Positions 1-8,338 of a stretch of DNA of 64,000 bases are shown piece by piece. Origin of the DNA: Candidatus Endomicrobium macrotermitis (GTDB taxonomy: Bacteria > Elusimicrobiota > Endomicrobiia > Endomicrobiales > Endomicrobiaceae); NCBI GenBank assembly GCA_031271405.1, contig JAISVT010000023.1, positions 1-64,000 on the forward strand, read 5' to 3'. The notes beneath the pieces are model-generated. The model saw only the letters and a list, made by a program, of their open reading frames with translations. It did no database searches and was not told where the DNA came from. A program made the position numbers and the translations under genes. Each line of letters begins with the position of its first letter. Position 1 is the first letter of the stretch.

Positions 1-1240
1 GATAATGCGCTTCCGTTATTAAAGTTCAAAGTTCCGCCGTCTATATTTGAACGGCCTCCGAACATTGTTCCGCTAGAGACATTCGTTGTTCCCGTGCTTT
101 GATTATACGCTCCCGTAAATCCCGCATTGTTTCCGGTTAAGTTCAGCGTTCCGGAAGATGTCTTGTTTACAGTTCCCGTCCCGGTTACCTGTCCGTTTAC
201 TTCAAAAGACGTGCTGCTGTGGTTTATATTCATTACCGCCGGCGTCGATAGCGCTACAGTCCCCGATGACGCAAGTTTGCTCCCGTCATTGAAGTTCAGG
301 GTTCCGTCATTTATATTTGACCTGCCGCCGAAGAACGTTCCGCTCGAAATGTTTGTCGTTCCCGTGCTTTGATTATATGTTCCCGTAAATCCCGCATTGT
401 TTCCGGTTAAGTTCAGCGTTCCGGAAGATGTCTTGTTTACTGTTCCCGTTCCGCTTACCTGGCCGTTTACTTCAAAAGACGTGCTGCTGTGATTTATATT
501 CATTACAGCTGGCGTACTTAACGCTACGGTTCCCGATGACGCAAGTTTGCTGCCGTCATTGAAGTTCAGGGTTCCGTCATTTATATTTGACCTGCCGCCG
601 AAGAACGTTCCGCTCGAAACGTTTGTCGTTCCCGTACTTTGGTTGAACGTTCCCGTAAAACGCGAATTATCTCCCGTCAAGTTAAGCGTTCCGTCGGTTG
701 CTTTGTTTAATGTTCCGCTGCCGGCTACTTGGCCGTTAATGCTGAAAGTGCTTTGATTTATGTTCATTACCGCGGGCGTTGAAAGCGTTACCGTACTTCC
801 GTTTACAAGCGCGCTTCCGTTATTCATATTCAGCACGCCGCCGTTTATATTTGACTGACCGCCGAACATTGTTCCGCTTGAAACGTTTGTCGTTCCCGTG
901 CTTTGATTATATGCTCCCGTAAATCCTGCATTATTTCCCGTTAAGTTCAGCGTTCCGTCAGCCGTCTTATTCATTGTGCCGCTGCCGCTTACCTGGCCGT
1001 TGACATTAAGACTGTTGCCGGCGGTTTCATTAACATTCATAACCGCAGGCGAGCTGAGCCTTACGCTGCTCGAGGATGCCAATGAACTGCCGTTATTAAA
1101 ATTAAGCGTACCGCTTGATATGTTTGAGACGCCTCCGAAAAAACCCGAACCGATGTTTGTCGTTCCGGCTGTTTGGTTAAATGTACCGGTGAACCGTGAA
1201 GAATCGCCGTCAAGCTGCAATGTTCCGCCGTTTATTTTGT
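1..1240 (-). repeat. Tandem 264-270 bp coding repeats in the surface protein
   Basis: The segment GTTCCGTCATTTATATTTGA occurs at 301 and again at 571, exactly 270 bases apart, and related copies sit near 31, 835 and 1105. The copies covering about 111-370 and 381-640 are almost identical at nucleotide level, while the others have diverged. The period equals 88-90 codons, so the protein repeat keeps its frame. Near-identity of two neighbours suggests recent duplication or gene conversion. Confidence 0.85.
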
Positions 1241-3953
1241 TGACCGTACCGGAAGAGCCGGCTATACCGTCGGCTATCCTTACGGTACCCGTAGAACCGC
1301 TGATATTGACCACTGCCGCCGTACTTGCAAGCGTAATGTTTGGTCCTGAGGCATTGGTTAAAGCTATGTTGGAAAGGTTAAGAGTCGTAGGGCCGGTCAA
1401 GTTGAACATCGTATTGCCGTTGCCGTCTATAATGTCGTTTCTGTCGGCGCGCCCGGCAACGGTAAAATAACCCGCTCCGGCAGGCGACAGGTTCGACGTA
1501 AGCGTAGTTGTCGTAGAAGGGTTTGTACCGTAAGCGTTATAGTCAAACGTGCGCGTTCCCGTGGAAGCATTTATTCTGTTTAAGGAGTTGCCGTCGTTAA
1601 ACCCGTCCGCGGTAAGCGTTATTGCCGAGCCGCTTACAGTCACTCTGTATGTATAAACCGGCGTTGTAAGAGTTCTATCCGGGTTTAATATTCCGCTAAA
1701 TGTCAGACCGTCTAAAAGGGTCGCGGTATAAGTTAAGTGCAAGCCGGTGTCCAGAGCTATGTTGTACAATATGACGTCGGCAAGGCCGATTGTGTTTGCG
1801 CCGGCTGTGGGGTTAACAACTCTCAGCATGTCTCCGTTTAAAACCAAATCGTTGCCGACCCTCTCAAAAATTAAGTCAAACGACGCATAAGAATTGTTGA
1901 CCGATGTCAAATTATTAAATGTTGTGGTTCTGCGCAGGCCGTCGCGCATGTCGATTATGGAGCGATCCAGCCCGTAATTGTTGTTGTATGTGAACTGGCT
2001 TGGCCTGACGTAAGAATCCCTGAAAATTATGCGGCCGAGATTGGCTTTTGAAAAATCAGAGTCGTTATTTAATATGTAATTGGCGCGGCCTATGTTGGTG
2101 CCGTCGAGCAAATTATAATTGGCGCCGAAAATAACGTTTGTGGCGTTTGCAAAAGTAACGTTTGACGGATCGCGAAAAGACGCCGTTACCGTATTTGTAG
2201 AACTTGCCAGATATGCAAGCGCCGCGGTGCCTGAAAATTGGCCTTTGGCTTTGCCGATAAGGTCGTCCGAACCGTTGTTAAGAACTATTTGCTCTTCACC
2301 GCCCTGAATTCTCATATTATCCCTGGACGTGCCGAACATGCTTGACGTATTGTTAAATTTTATAATGCCGCCGGTCTGCACATAGTTTCCGTTAAAACCC
2401 GAATTATCTCCGTTTCCGCCGAAAGCCAAGGTATTCTCGCCGTTTTTTGTAAGCGTTATATTGGTACGCCCGTATTGGGTGAATATGCCGCCCGTAAAGC
2501 CAACATACCCGCCGGTACCGGTAACGAGCATATTTCCGTTGTACAGGGTAATATCGCGGAACCCCCCGCCGCCGATAGGGCTTGCGGGGTTAAAAATTAT
2601 GGAACTTCCGGCGCCGTTAGTTGTAAAAACAAGCCCGTTGCCTCCGGGGTTGTCGCCGGTGCCGGGGTATTGGTCAAGGAAAATGCCGCCGGCGGAATTA
2701 TCCACCGCGTTGCTCCTGTTGGAATCAAACGTTACGTTGCCGCCGTTTGACGCCGTTATGTTTAAACCTCCGCCCACAATGCCGATAGCGCCGGCGCCGA
2801 CATAGTTTTGATAACCGCCGTCGGAATTTGCCCTGAATAATATGCTGCCTCCGTCCGCGATTATATTCGCGGTGTTTCTGCCGTAAGTTCCCCTGAAGTA
2901 TACCCCGCCGGTGCGCGCGGTCGGCGCGGTGTTATTTAAAATTTCTATCCGCGAGCCCGCACCTCTTGCGATCATCATAAAAAACGAGTCTTCGACATAA
3001 ATGGCGCCGGCGCCGTTTACGCCGGTATTTTGTGTTGCCGTATTGCCGATAAACCTTACAAGCCCGCCGTTAAACGCGCTGATGTTCAGCCCTGTGCCCG
3101 CGGCAGCGCGTATGGCGCCGCCGGAAAAACCCGTATTATTTTGAAATATTACCTGGCTTGCGGCGCCGTCGGCAAGAATGTTTACCGTAAAAGCCGGCGC
3201 CGATAATGAAGCCGAAGGCCCTTGCGTGTTTATGGCTCCTCCGCCGAGACTCCCTCTTGCGCGGTTATTGGCAAAAACCGTATTGTTGCCTGCCAAAAAA
3301 TTAATAGTGCCGCCTGTTATATGAATGGCGCCGCCCGCATTGCCGGCTATCAACCCTTCAAAAGAGTTGGTTCCCGAAATGTTTAAAACAGTACCGCCTG
3401 TCGTCATTGCAACTAACCCGCCCCAAACGGCGCTGTCGTTACCCTGAGTGTTTCGCACGGTAACGCCGTCGAGGTTTAATGCCGCGCCCGAAGCCGACAG
3501 ATAACCTACGCCGCCGCTGTCGTTTACGCGGGGATTGATAATAGTCATACTGCGAAGGGTTGCCGCAGCCGGATTGTTAAGCGCAAAAACGCCTCCGTTT
3601 CCGCCGAGGACATTGAAACCGTTGTCTATTATAAAGCCGTTGAGCGTCAACGGTCCGGCCTGCCCGGCAGACGTGCCGAAACGCAAACCGTTGACGGTAA
3701 AAGCGCTCGACAATGAGGTTATAACCGTGGGGTAGCCCAGACCGTATCGCATGTCGGAGTTCGGTTCATTGCTGAAACTTGAGGTTATGGTGATATTTTT
3801 GGGGGTTTGGCTGTCGCTTAAGGCGTTTAAAAGAGATTCTCTGCTTGAGACATTATAATCGGCAGCCCGTACAGGCGGCGCTGCATACATAATAGTTAAG
3901 ACTACGGCGAAAAAAACAAATGGCTTTGCTTTCTTGGTAAAAATGGTATTCAT
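1..3953 (-). CDS. Large secreted surface protein with PATR-like repeats (N-terminal part)
   Basis: The minus strand is open from an ATG at 3953 to the window edge (about 1,317 codons, no stop), so the C terminus is missing. The start follows an AAGGGG ribosome site at about 3958-3963. Residues 1-31 form a signal peptide (MNTIFTKKAKPF, hydrophobic stretch, then PPVRAADYN). The mature chain is rich in Gly, Asn, Ser and Thr, with motifs such as GGAIRAAAGTGLNISA and SGGVGYLSASGAALN that resemble right-handed beta-helix or polymorphic outer-membrane passenger domains. The C-terminal visible part has about five repeats of 88-90 residues containing GTLNLTGNNAGFTG, like the autotransporter-associated beta-strand repeat (PF12951/TIGR02601). 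Such proteins usually act as adhesins or surface scaffolds; a C-terminal translocator barrel would be expected outside the window. Apparent plus-strand ORFs here are shadows of the repeats. Confidence 0.85.
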   Translation of the reverse strand, partial: MNTIFTKKAKPFVFFAVVLTIMYAAPPVRAADYNVSSRESLLNALSDSQTPKNITITSSFSNEPNSDMRYGLGYPTVITSLSSAFTVNGLRFGTSAGQAGPLTLNGFIIDNGFNVLGGNGGVFALNNPAAATLRSMTIINPRVNDSGGVGYLSASGAALNLDGVTVRNTQGNDSAVWGGLVAMTTGGTVLNISGTNSFEGLIAGNAGGAIHITGGTINFLAGNNTVFANNRARGSLGGGAINTQGPSASLSAPAFTVNILADGAASQVIFQNNTGFSGGAIRAAAGTGLNISAFNGGLVRFIGNTATQNTGVNGAGAIYVEDSFFMMIARGAGSRIEILNNTAPTARTGGVYFRGTYGRNTANIIADGGSILFRANSDGGYQNYVGAGAIGIVGGGLNITASNGGNVTFDSNRSNAVDNSAGGIFLDQYPGTGDNPGGNGLVFTTNGAGSSIIFNPASPIGGGGFRDITLYNGNMLVTGTGGYVGFTGGIFTQYGRTNITLTKNGENTLAFGGNGDNSGFNGNYVQTGGIIKFNNTSSMFGTSRDNMRIQGGEEQIVLNNGSDDLIGKAKGQFSGTAALAYLASSTNTVTASFRDPSNVTFANATNVIFGANYNLLDGTNIGRANYILNNDSDFSKANLGRIIFRDSYVRPSQFTYNNNYGLDRSIIDMRDGLRRTTTFNNLTSVNNSYASFDLIFERVGNDLVLNGDMLRVVNPTAGANTIGLADVILYNIALDTGLHLTYTATLLDGLTFSGILNPDRTLTTPVYTYRVTVSGSAITLTADGFNDGNSLNRINASTGTRTFDYNAYGTNPSTTTTLTSNLSPAGAGYFTVAGRADRNDIIDGNGNTMFNLTGPTTLNLSNIALTNASGPNITLASTAAVVNISGSTGTVRIADGIAGSSGTVNKINGGTLQLDGDSSRFTGTFNQTAGTTNIGSGFFGGVSNISSGTLNFNNGSSLASSSSVRLSSPAVMNVNETAGNSLNVNGQVSGSGTMNKTADGTLNLTGNNAGFTGAYNQSTGTTNVSSGTMFGGQSNINGGVLNMNNGSALVNGSTVTLSTPAVMNINQSTFSINGQVAGSGTLNKATDGTLNLTGDNSRFTGTFNQSTGTTNVSSGTFFGGRSNINDGTLNFNDGSKLASSGTVALSTPAVMNINHSSTSFEVNGQVSGTGTVNKTSSGTLNLTGNNAGFTGTYNQSTGTTNISSGTFFGGRSNINDGTLNFNDGSKLASSGTVALSTPAVMNINHSSTSFEVNGQVTGTGTVNKTSSGTLNLTGNNAGFTGAYNQSTGTTNVSSGTMFGGRSNIDGGTLNFNNGSAL

Positions 3954-4213
3954 TTTGCCCCTTTTGCCGGCAATTATAAAATCTTACAAACTTTGTTGTA
4001 TGAATATACTTGATAAACAAAAGATTAATTAAACAAAAGAATACTTATTTTCAGTAAAGTAATGAGCAAAAAGAGACAATAGTTAACTATAGCATAAACC
4101 ATATAATTTATGCAATAGCTTTTTTGCATGCAAAACAGGGGTTAAAAAAGACAGAAAAATAAGTTTCCAGGGAATTTTGCTATAATGAGCGGATTGAGGG
4201 TTTCCATTAATTT
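3954..4213. other. Divergent intergenic region with hairpin and palindrome
   Basis: No gene is visible. It holds a minus-strand TATAAT (plus 3973-3978) 20 bases before the surface-protein start, a perfect GCATAAA/TTTATGC hairpin at 4092-4113 followed by a T-rich stretch, the palindrome TTTTGCATGCAAAA at about 4122-4135, and the plus-strand promoter of the lipoprotein gene. Confidence 0.5.
4178..4186 (+). promoter_or_regulatory. Extended -10 promoter for the lipoprotein gene
   Basis: TGCTATAAT is a perfect TATAAT preceded by the TGn extension. There is no convincing -35 box. The expected start lies near 4193, just before GAGGG (4196-4200) and the ATG at 4214. The same TTTGCTATAAT core occurs upstream of tRNA-Ala. 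Confidence 0.6.
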
Positions 4214-4552
4214 ATGAAAAAATTACTCTTTGTACTTATAACGCCGGTCTTTATTTTAAATGCCTGCGTGCCGGTGAATATGCAGACAAGCGCCGTATAT
4301 CCGCCCACAGACCCCGAATTTATAGAAGTATTCGAAACTCCGTCTTTAAACGCGATGAAAACTCTAGGGACGTTTGCGCAGTCTCTGCCTCAGAAAAGAT
4401 ATTCCAAAATCGCCGATATTCCTTTACGGGGAACTGTCAGTATCGATACGGTAAAGAAAAAGGCGGCAAAACTCGGAGCGGACGCCGTAATAATAATAAA
4501 CGACAGTCTGACCGGACTTAAAGCCGCAGCGATAAAATATTATGCCGAATGA
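4214..4552 (+). CDS. Small lipoprotein of unknown function
   Basis: The product is 112 residues. Residues 1-18 are a lipoprotein signal (MKKLLFVLITPVFILNAC) with Cys18 as the acylation site, so it should be membrane-anchored, probably facing the periplasm. The mature part contains KKKAAKLGADAVIIIND, a pattern seen in small lipoproteins and YbjQ/RcsF-like proteins in which a short helix precedes a buried beta strand; this resemblance is weak and I assign no function. An extended -10 promoter lies directly upstream, and purC follows 78 bases downstream, so the two may be cotranscribed. Confidence 0.75.
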   Translation: MKKLLFVLITPVFILNACVPVNMQTSAVYPPTDPEFIEVFETPSLNAMKTLGTFAQSLPQKRYSKIADIPLRGTVSIDTVKKKAAKLGADAVIIINDSLTGLKAAAIKYYAE

Positions 4553-4630
4553 ATCTCTGCATAACAATCCGCGCGGTATCAGTTGCCTGCGCGAAGCCGC
4601 AGAATCTATCAATACAGGAGAGTATTTACA

Positions 4631-5311
4631 ATGAAACTCGTTTACGAAGGCAAGACCAAAACCGTTTTTTCGCCGGGCAACGGCAATTATCTTTTAAAGT
4701 TTAAAGACGACGTTACCGGTACGGACGGCGTTTTTGACCCCGGTGCAAACACGGTAGGACTTTCGATCGAAGGAATGGGCAAAGGGGGGCTCAGGCTCAC
4801 TACGCACTTTTTCGAACTGCTTAAGGCAAACGGCATAAAAACGCATTATATAAAATCCGATATCGAAAACAATACGATGGAAGTTTTGCCCGCTACGGCT
4901 TTCGGAAACGGGATAGAAATAATATGCCGTTTTAAAGCCGTGGGAAGTTTTATCCGCCGCTACGGCCAATACGCCAAAGAAGGCCAGGACTTGGACGCGT
5001 TTGTGGAAGTAACGCTAAAAGACGACAAACGCGAAGATCCGCCCATTACGAAAGACGCGCTTGCCGTATTGAATATTCTAAATAACGACGAATACGAATC
5101 TTTAAAAACACAGACCCGGGAAATCTGTAAAATGGTAAAGGACGATCTTGCAAAATACGGATGCGAACTTTACGATATAAAGCTGGAATTCGGAAGAAAT
5201 AACGGGCAGGTCATATTGATAGACGAAATCTCCGGCGGAAATATGCGCGTTTACAAAAACGGAAAAATCGTAGAACCCCTTGAACTCGTTAAAATCGTTT
5301 TAGGCAAATAA
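4631..5311 (+). CDS. purC: Phosphoribosylaminoimidazole-succinocarboxamide synthase (SAICAR synthetase)
   Basis: PurC condenses CAIR with aspartate using ATP in the purine pathway in the cytoplasm. The 226-residue product opens with the family signature KLVYEGKTKTVF, has the conserved RFKAVGSFIRRYG segment, REDPPITKDAL and the C-terminal DEISGGNMRVY that corresponds to the family's DEISPD region. The start at 4631 is preferred to an upstream in-frame codon at 4583 because AGGAG lies at 4616-4620 and the family begins at this Met. Its length is typical for the compact bacterial form. No other purine genes are adjacent. Confidence 0.93.
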   Translation: MKLVYEGKTKTVFSPGNGNYLLKFKDDVTGTDGVFDPGANTVGLSIEGMGKGGLRLTTHFFELLKANGIKTHYIKSDIENNTMEVLPATAFGNGIEIICRFKAVGSFIRRYGQYAKEGQDLDAFVEVTLKDDKREDPPITKDALAVLNILNNDEYESLKTQTREICKMVKDDLAKYGCELYDIKLEFGRNNGQVILIDEISGGNMRVYKNGKIVEPLELVKIVLGK

Positions 5312-5356
5312 TTCCGGTTTCAAATAAGGGATTATTATGCAAAAGAGGAATTCAAA

Positions 5357-7441
5357 ATGAGCGGCAAAAATACGGCTGATGAAAAAATAGCTAAACCGGA
5401 GAAAACGGAAAAAGATTTGAGGCGCGAAATTCTTCATTTGCAGCGCCTTCTGGAGCAGGAAAAGCTTAAAAACGGCCGGTTCACGGCACAGGCCACGGTA
5501 CGGCACGAACGCGAAAAATATTTGCAGTTTATGCTTGCCAAAAGCACGGATATAATTCTTTTTCTGGACAAACAAAAACGCATCGTTTTCAGCACCGATA
5601 ACTTTTTGACCCTTGGCGGCTTTACCAAAATGACTGAAATAGGCGGGCATCTGCTTGAAGAACTGTTCAAAGACGCCGAATGGACAGCCGGATTTTCTTC
5701 GGCCATAGACGAAACTGCCGCGTCCAAACAAAGCCGCACGAGTTCTTTCGCGATAGATTTCGCGGGCAAAGGGAACCGCGCCAAGTACAGCGTTTCTTTT
5801 AACCCGATGATTACCGAAGACGGAAGCGCCGAAGGGACGATTATCTCATTAGACGATATAACGGATCTGGAACTGGCAAGAGAGCAGGCCGAGACGGCTT
5901 CGCGCGCTAAGTCCGATTTTTTGGCCTCGATGAGCCACGAAATACGCACGCCGATGAACGCTATCATAGGAATGACCGCAATCGGCGAGTCCGAAACTGA
6001 CATTGAAAAAAAAGATTACGCTTTTGAAAAAATCAAAGACGCTTCGACGTACCTGCTCGGAATCATAAACGATATTCTGGATTTGTCAAAGATAGAAGCA
6101 AATAAATTCGAGCTCCATAACGACGACTTCGATTTTGAAAAAATGCTGCAAAATACGGTAAATATCATCAATTTCCGCGTGGACGAAAAAAAACAGACTC
6201 TTCGCGTTTATATAGATATGAATATTCCCCGGCTGCTTTTCGGCGACGATCAGAGATTAAAACAGGTCGTGACGAATCTTCTTTCGAACGCCGTAAAGTT
6301 TACTCCGGAAAACGGAGAAATAAAATTAACCGCTCGGTATCTCGGGGAAGAAAACGGGCTCAACGGCATACGCATCGAAGTATCGGACAACGGCATAGGC
6401 ATCAGCAAAGAACAGCAGGAACGGCTCTTTAAGTCTTTCGGGCAGGCGGAACGCGAAACGTCGCGCAAGTTCGGCGGCACGGGGCTGGGGCTTGCTATTT
6501 CCAAACGCATAGTCGAAATGATGAACGGCAAGATCTGGGTCGAATCGGAACTCGGCAAAGGCGCGTCTTTTATTTTTAACGTATGCCTCAAACCAAGCCT
6601 TAAAGAGGAAAGGCCGCTTGCGGATCTCGGAATAAACTGGCACAGCGTAAGAGTACTGGCCGTCGATGACGAAGCGGAAGTAAGGGATTATCTTGCGGTT
6701 CTGATGAAAAAAATCGGGCTGAATTTCGACATAGCCGAAAGCGGAAAAGCGGCTCTCGGCATGATCAAGAAAAACGGCGCGTACGACATTTATTTTATAG
6801 ACTGGAAAATGCCGGAAATGGACGGCATAGAACTTGCAAAAAACATAAAAGCCGATTACGATTCCCCGTCAGTCATAGTTATGGTGTCTTCCGTGGAGTG
6901 GAGCATTATAGAAAAAAACGCAAGAGCGGTCGGAGTGAACAAATACCTGCAAAAACCGATTTTTCCTTCGATGATTGTAGATCTTATAAACCGGTGCCTG
7001 TTCCGCAGGGAAGACATTGAGCGGCAGTCCGACAAAGTTTCGGATTACAAAGACGGTTTTTCCGGACGGCACATACTGCTTGCCGAGGATGTGGCCGTCA
7101 ACAGCGAAATAGTATGCACTTTGCTCAAACCCACGGGAGTTCAAATGGACATTGCAGTCAACGGAAAAGAGGCGCTGGATAAGTTCATCAGCGAACCGGA
7201 CAAATACGATATGATATTTATGGACATTCAAATGCCCGTGATGGACGGATATGAAGCGGCGGTACGCATCCGCGCCCTTGAAAGCCGGAAAGCAAAAACC
7301 GTGCCTATCATAGCAATGACGGCCAACGTGTTTAAAGAAGACATCGAGAAAAGTTTAAAGTCGGGAATGAACGGACATGTCGGAAAACCCATAAATATCG
7401 CCGAAGTGCTTTCAATAATGAACAGGTTTTTGAAAAAATAA
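5357..7441 (+). CDS. Hybrid histidine kinase (PAS-HisKA-HATPase-REC-REC)
   Basis: The 694-residue protein has no membrane segment and is probably cytoplasmic. In order: a coiled coil (about 15-45), a PAS domain (about 55-175), a HisKA domain with [14 protein letters not shown] (phospho-His about 194), a HATPase_c domain with N (LLSNAVKF), G1 (DNGIGIS) and G2 ([10 protein letters not shown]) boxes, and two receiver domains with phospho-Asp at about 482 ([10 protein letters not shown]) and 623 ([10 protein letters not shown]). AGAGGAA lies just upstream of the ATG. It converges on the REC-HPt gene 17 bases away, which could pass phosphate between the two kinases of this cluster. No DNA-binding output domain is present, and the signal sensed is unknown. 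Confidence 0.92.
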   Translation: MSGKNTADEKIAKPEKTEKDLRREILHLQRLLEQEKLKNGRFTAQATVRHEREKYLQFMLAKSTDIILFLDKQKRIVFSTDNFLTLGGFTKMTEIGGHLLEELFKDAEWTAGFSSAIDETAASKQSRTSSFAIDFAGKGNRAKYSVSFNPMITEDGSAEGTIISLDDITDLELAREQAETASRAKSDFLASMSHEIRTPMNAIIGMTAIGESETDIEKKDYAFEKIKDASTYLLGIINDILDLSKIEANKFELHNDDFDFEKMLQNTVNIINFRVDEKKQTLRVYIDMNIPRLLFGDDQRLKQVVTNLLSNAVKFTPENGEIKLTARYLGEENGLNGIRIEVSDNGIGISKEQQERLFKSFGQAERETSRKFGGTGLGLAISKRIVEMMNGKIWVESELGKGASFIFNVCLKPSLKEERPLADLGINWHSVRVLAVDDEAEVRDYLAVLMKKIGLNFDIAESGKAALGMIKKNGAYDIYFIDWKMPEMDGIELAKNIKADYDSPSVIVMVSSVEWSIIEKNARAVGVNKYLQKPIFPSMIVDLINRCLFRREDIERQSDKVSDYKDGFSGRHILLAEDVAVNSEIVCTLLKPTGVQMDIAVNGKEALDKFISEPDKYDMIFMDIQMPVMDGYEAAVRIRALESRKAKTVPIIAMTANVFKEDIEKSLKSGMNGHVGKPINIAEVLSIMNRFLKK

Positions 7442-7460
7442 AACGGGAACTTTCCCGTTT
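7432..7460 (-). terminator. Compact terminator between convergent signalling genes
   Basis: AAACGGGAA pairs with TTCCCGTTT across a two-base loop. Read on the minus strand the hairpin is followed by TTTATTTTTTC, which is also the last codons of the opposite gene, so the terminator of the REC-HPt gene overlaps its own stop region and the convergent stop. Confidence 0.6.
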
Positions 7461-8238
7461 ACGCCGTAAGTTCGGCTATCATCTGCATGGTCTTATCGGA
7501 AACTTCTTTTATTCTTGCGGTAAAATCCGACAGACCGGCGTTTAATTTGGCCTGCCCTTCCACTTCTTTGCTCAATTCACAAAGCGCTTTCAGCCCGAGA
7601 TTTGCCGAAATCCCCTTTATCGTATGGGCCATAATGGAAGACGCCTTTTGATCCGCGGCGTTTATGCTGTTGATAAGGTCTTCCGCGAATTTTTTTCCGT
7701 CAAAACTTTTTAGAAGATGAAAATAAAGTTTTTCGTCGTTCATAAGCCTTGACACGCCGTCCTTGACGTCGATATAAGGCATGTACTTTAAGTATTTGTT
7801 TTCTTTGGTTTCCGCGCCTGCCCCCATTTTTGCCTCCGGTATATATTTTTTAAGAGTTTCAAACATGGTGTTTATTTCGATCGGTTTTCCTATATGGTCG
7901 TTCATTCCGGAATCAAAAGATTTGCGTATATCTTCGGGAGAAGTGTTTACGGTCAAAGCTACTATGGGCACGGTTTTGGCTTTCGGCACGTTTAAAGAGC
8001 GGATTTTTCTGGTAGCTTCCAAGCCGTCCATTTTAGGCATAAGCACGTCCATTAAAATCAAATCGTATCTTTCGGAGTCGGCCTCAAACGCGGCAAGCAC
8101 TTCGGTTCCGTCCGAAGTAAAATACAATTTCGCTTTCGTAGTCTGCAGAAAAACCCTTATTATTTCCTTGTTGATTTCCGTATCTTCCGCGATGAGTATG
8201 CTTCTGCCTTCAAAATTCGGCTTGATAGTTTCCACCAT
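7459..8238 (-). CDS. Receiver-HPt phosphorelay protein
   Basis: The 259-residue protein has an N-terminal receiver domain (about 12-130; SILIAEDTEINKE, phospho-Asp about 64 in LMDVLMPKMDG, conserved Lys in GKPI) and a C-terminal histidine phosphotransfer domain (about 160-255) with AHTIKG, phospho-His about 205. It lies between two hybrid kinases, with the larger kinase 100 bases upstream on the same strand. By family knowledge such proteins shuttle phosphate between hybrid kinases and a response regulator. No effector domain is fused. GGGGAAATCT precedes the ATG. Confidence 0.9.
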   Translation of the reverse strand: MVETIKPNFEGRSILIAEDTEINKEIIRVFLQTTKAKLYFTSDGTEVLAAFEADSERYDLILMDVLMPKMDGLEATRKIRSLNVPKAKTVPIVALTVNTSPEDIRKSFDSGMNDHIGKPIEINTMFETLKKYIPEAKMGAGAETKENKYLKYMPYIDVKDGVSRLMNDEKLYFHLLKSFDGKKFAEDLINSINAADQKASSIMAHTIKGISANLGLKALCELSKEVEGQAKLNAGLSDFTARIKEVSDKTMQMIAELTA

Positions 8239-8338
8239 AGATTTCCCCGTTAATATATATTTTCGTATATTCTTTCATTTTTTGATAATTTTTTCAATCT
8301 TTGCGTTAATTTGCGCCGACAGAGAAATACAAACGCAG

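Noticed and set aside
1-1240. CRISPR array
   Set aside because: The repeats are 264-270 bases, lie within a coding frame, and have no uniform short repeat-spacer structure.
127-2805. Several plus-strand open frames of 60-164 codons rich in Val, Pro and Leu
   Set aside because: They repeat with the 270-base period and are the antisense of the surface-protein repeats; none has a ribosome site or a plausible protein.
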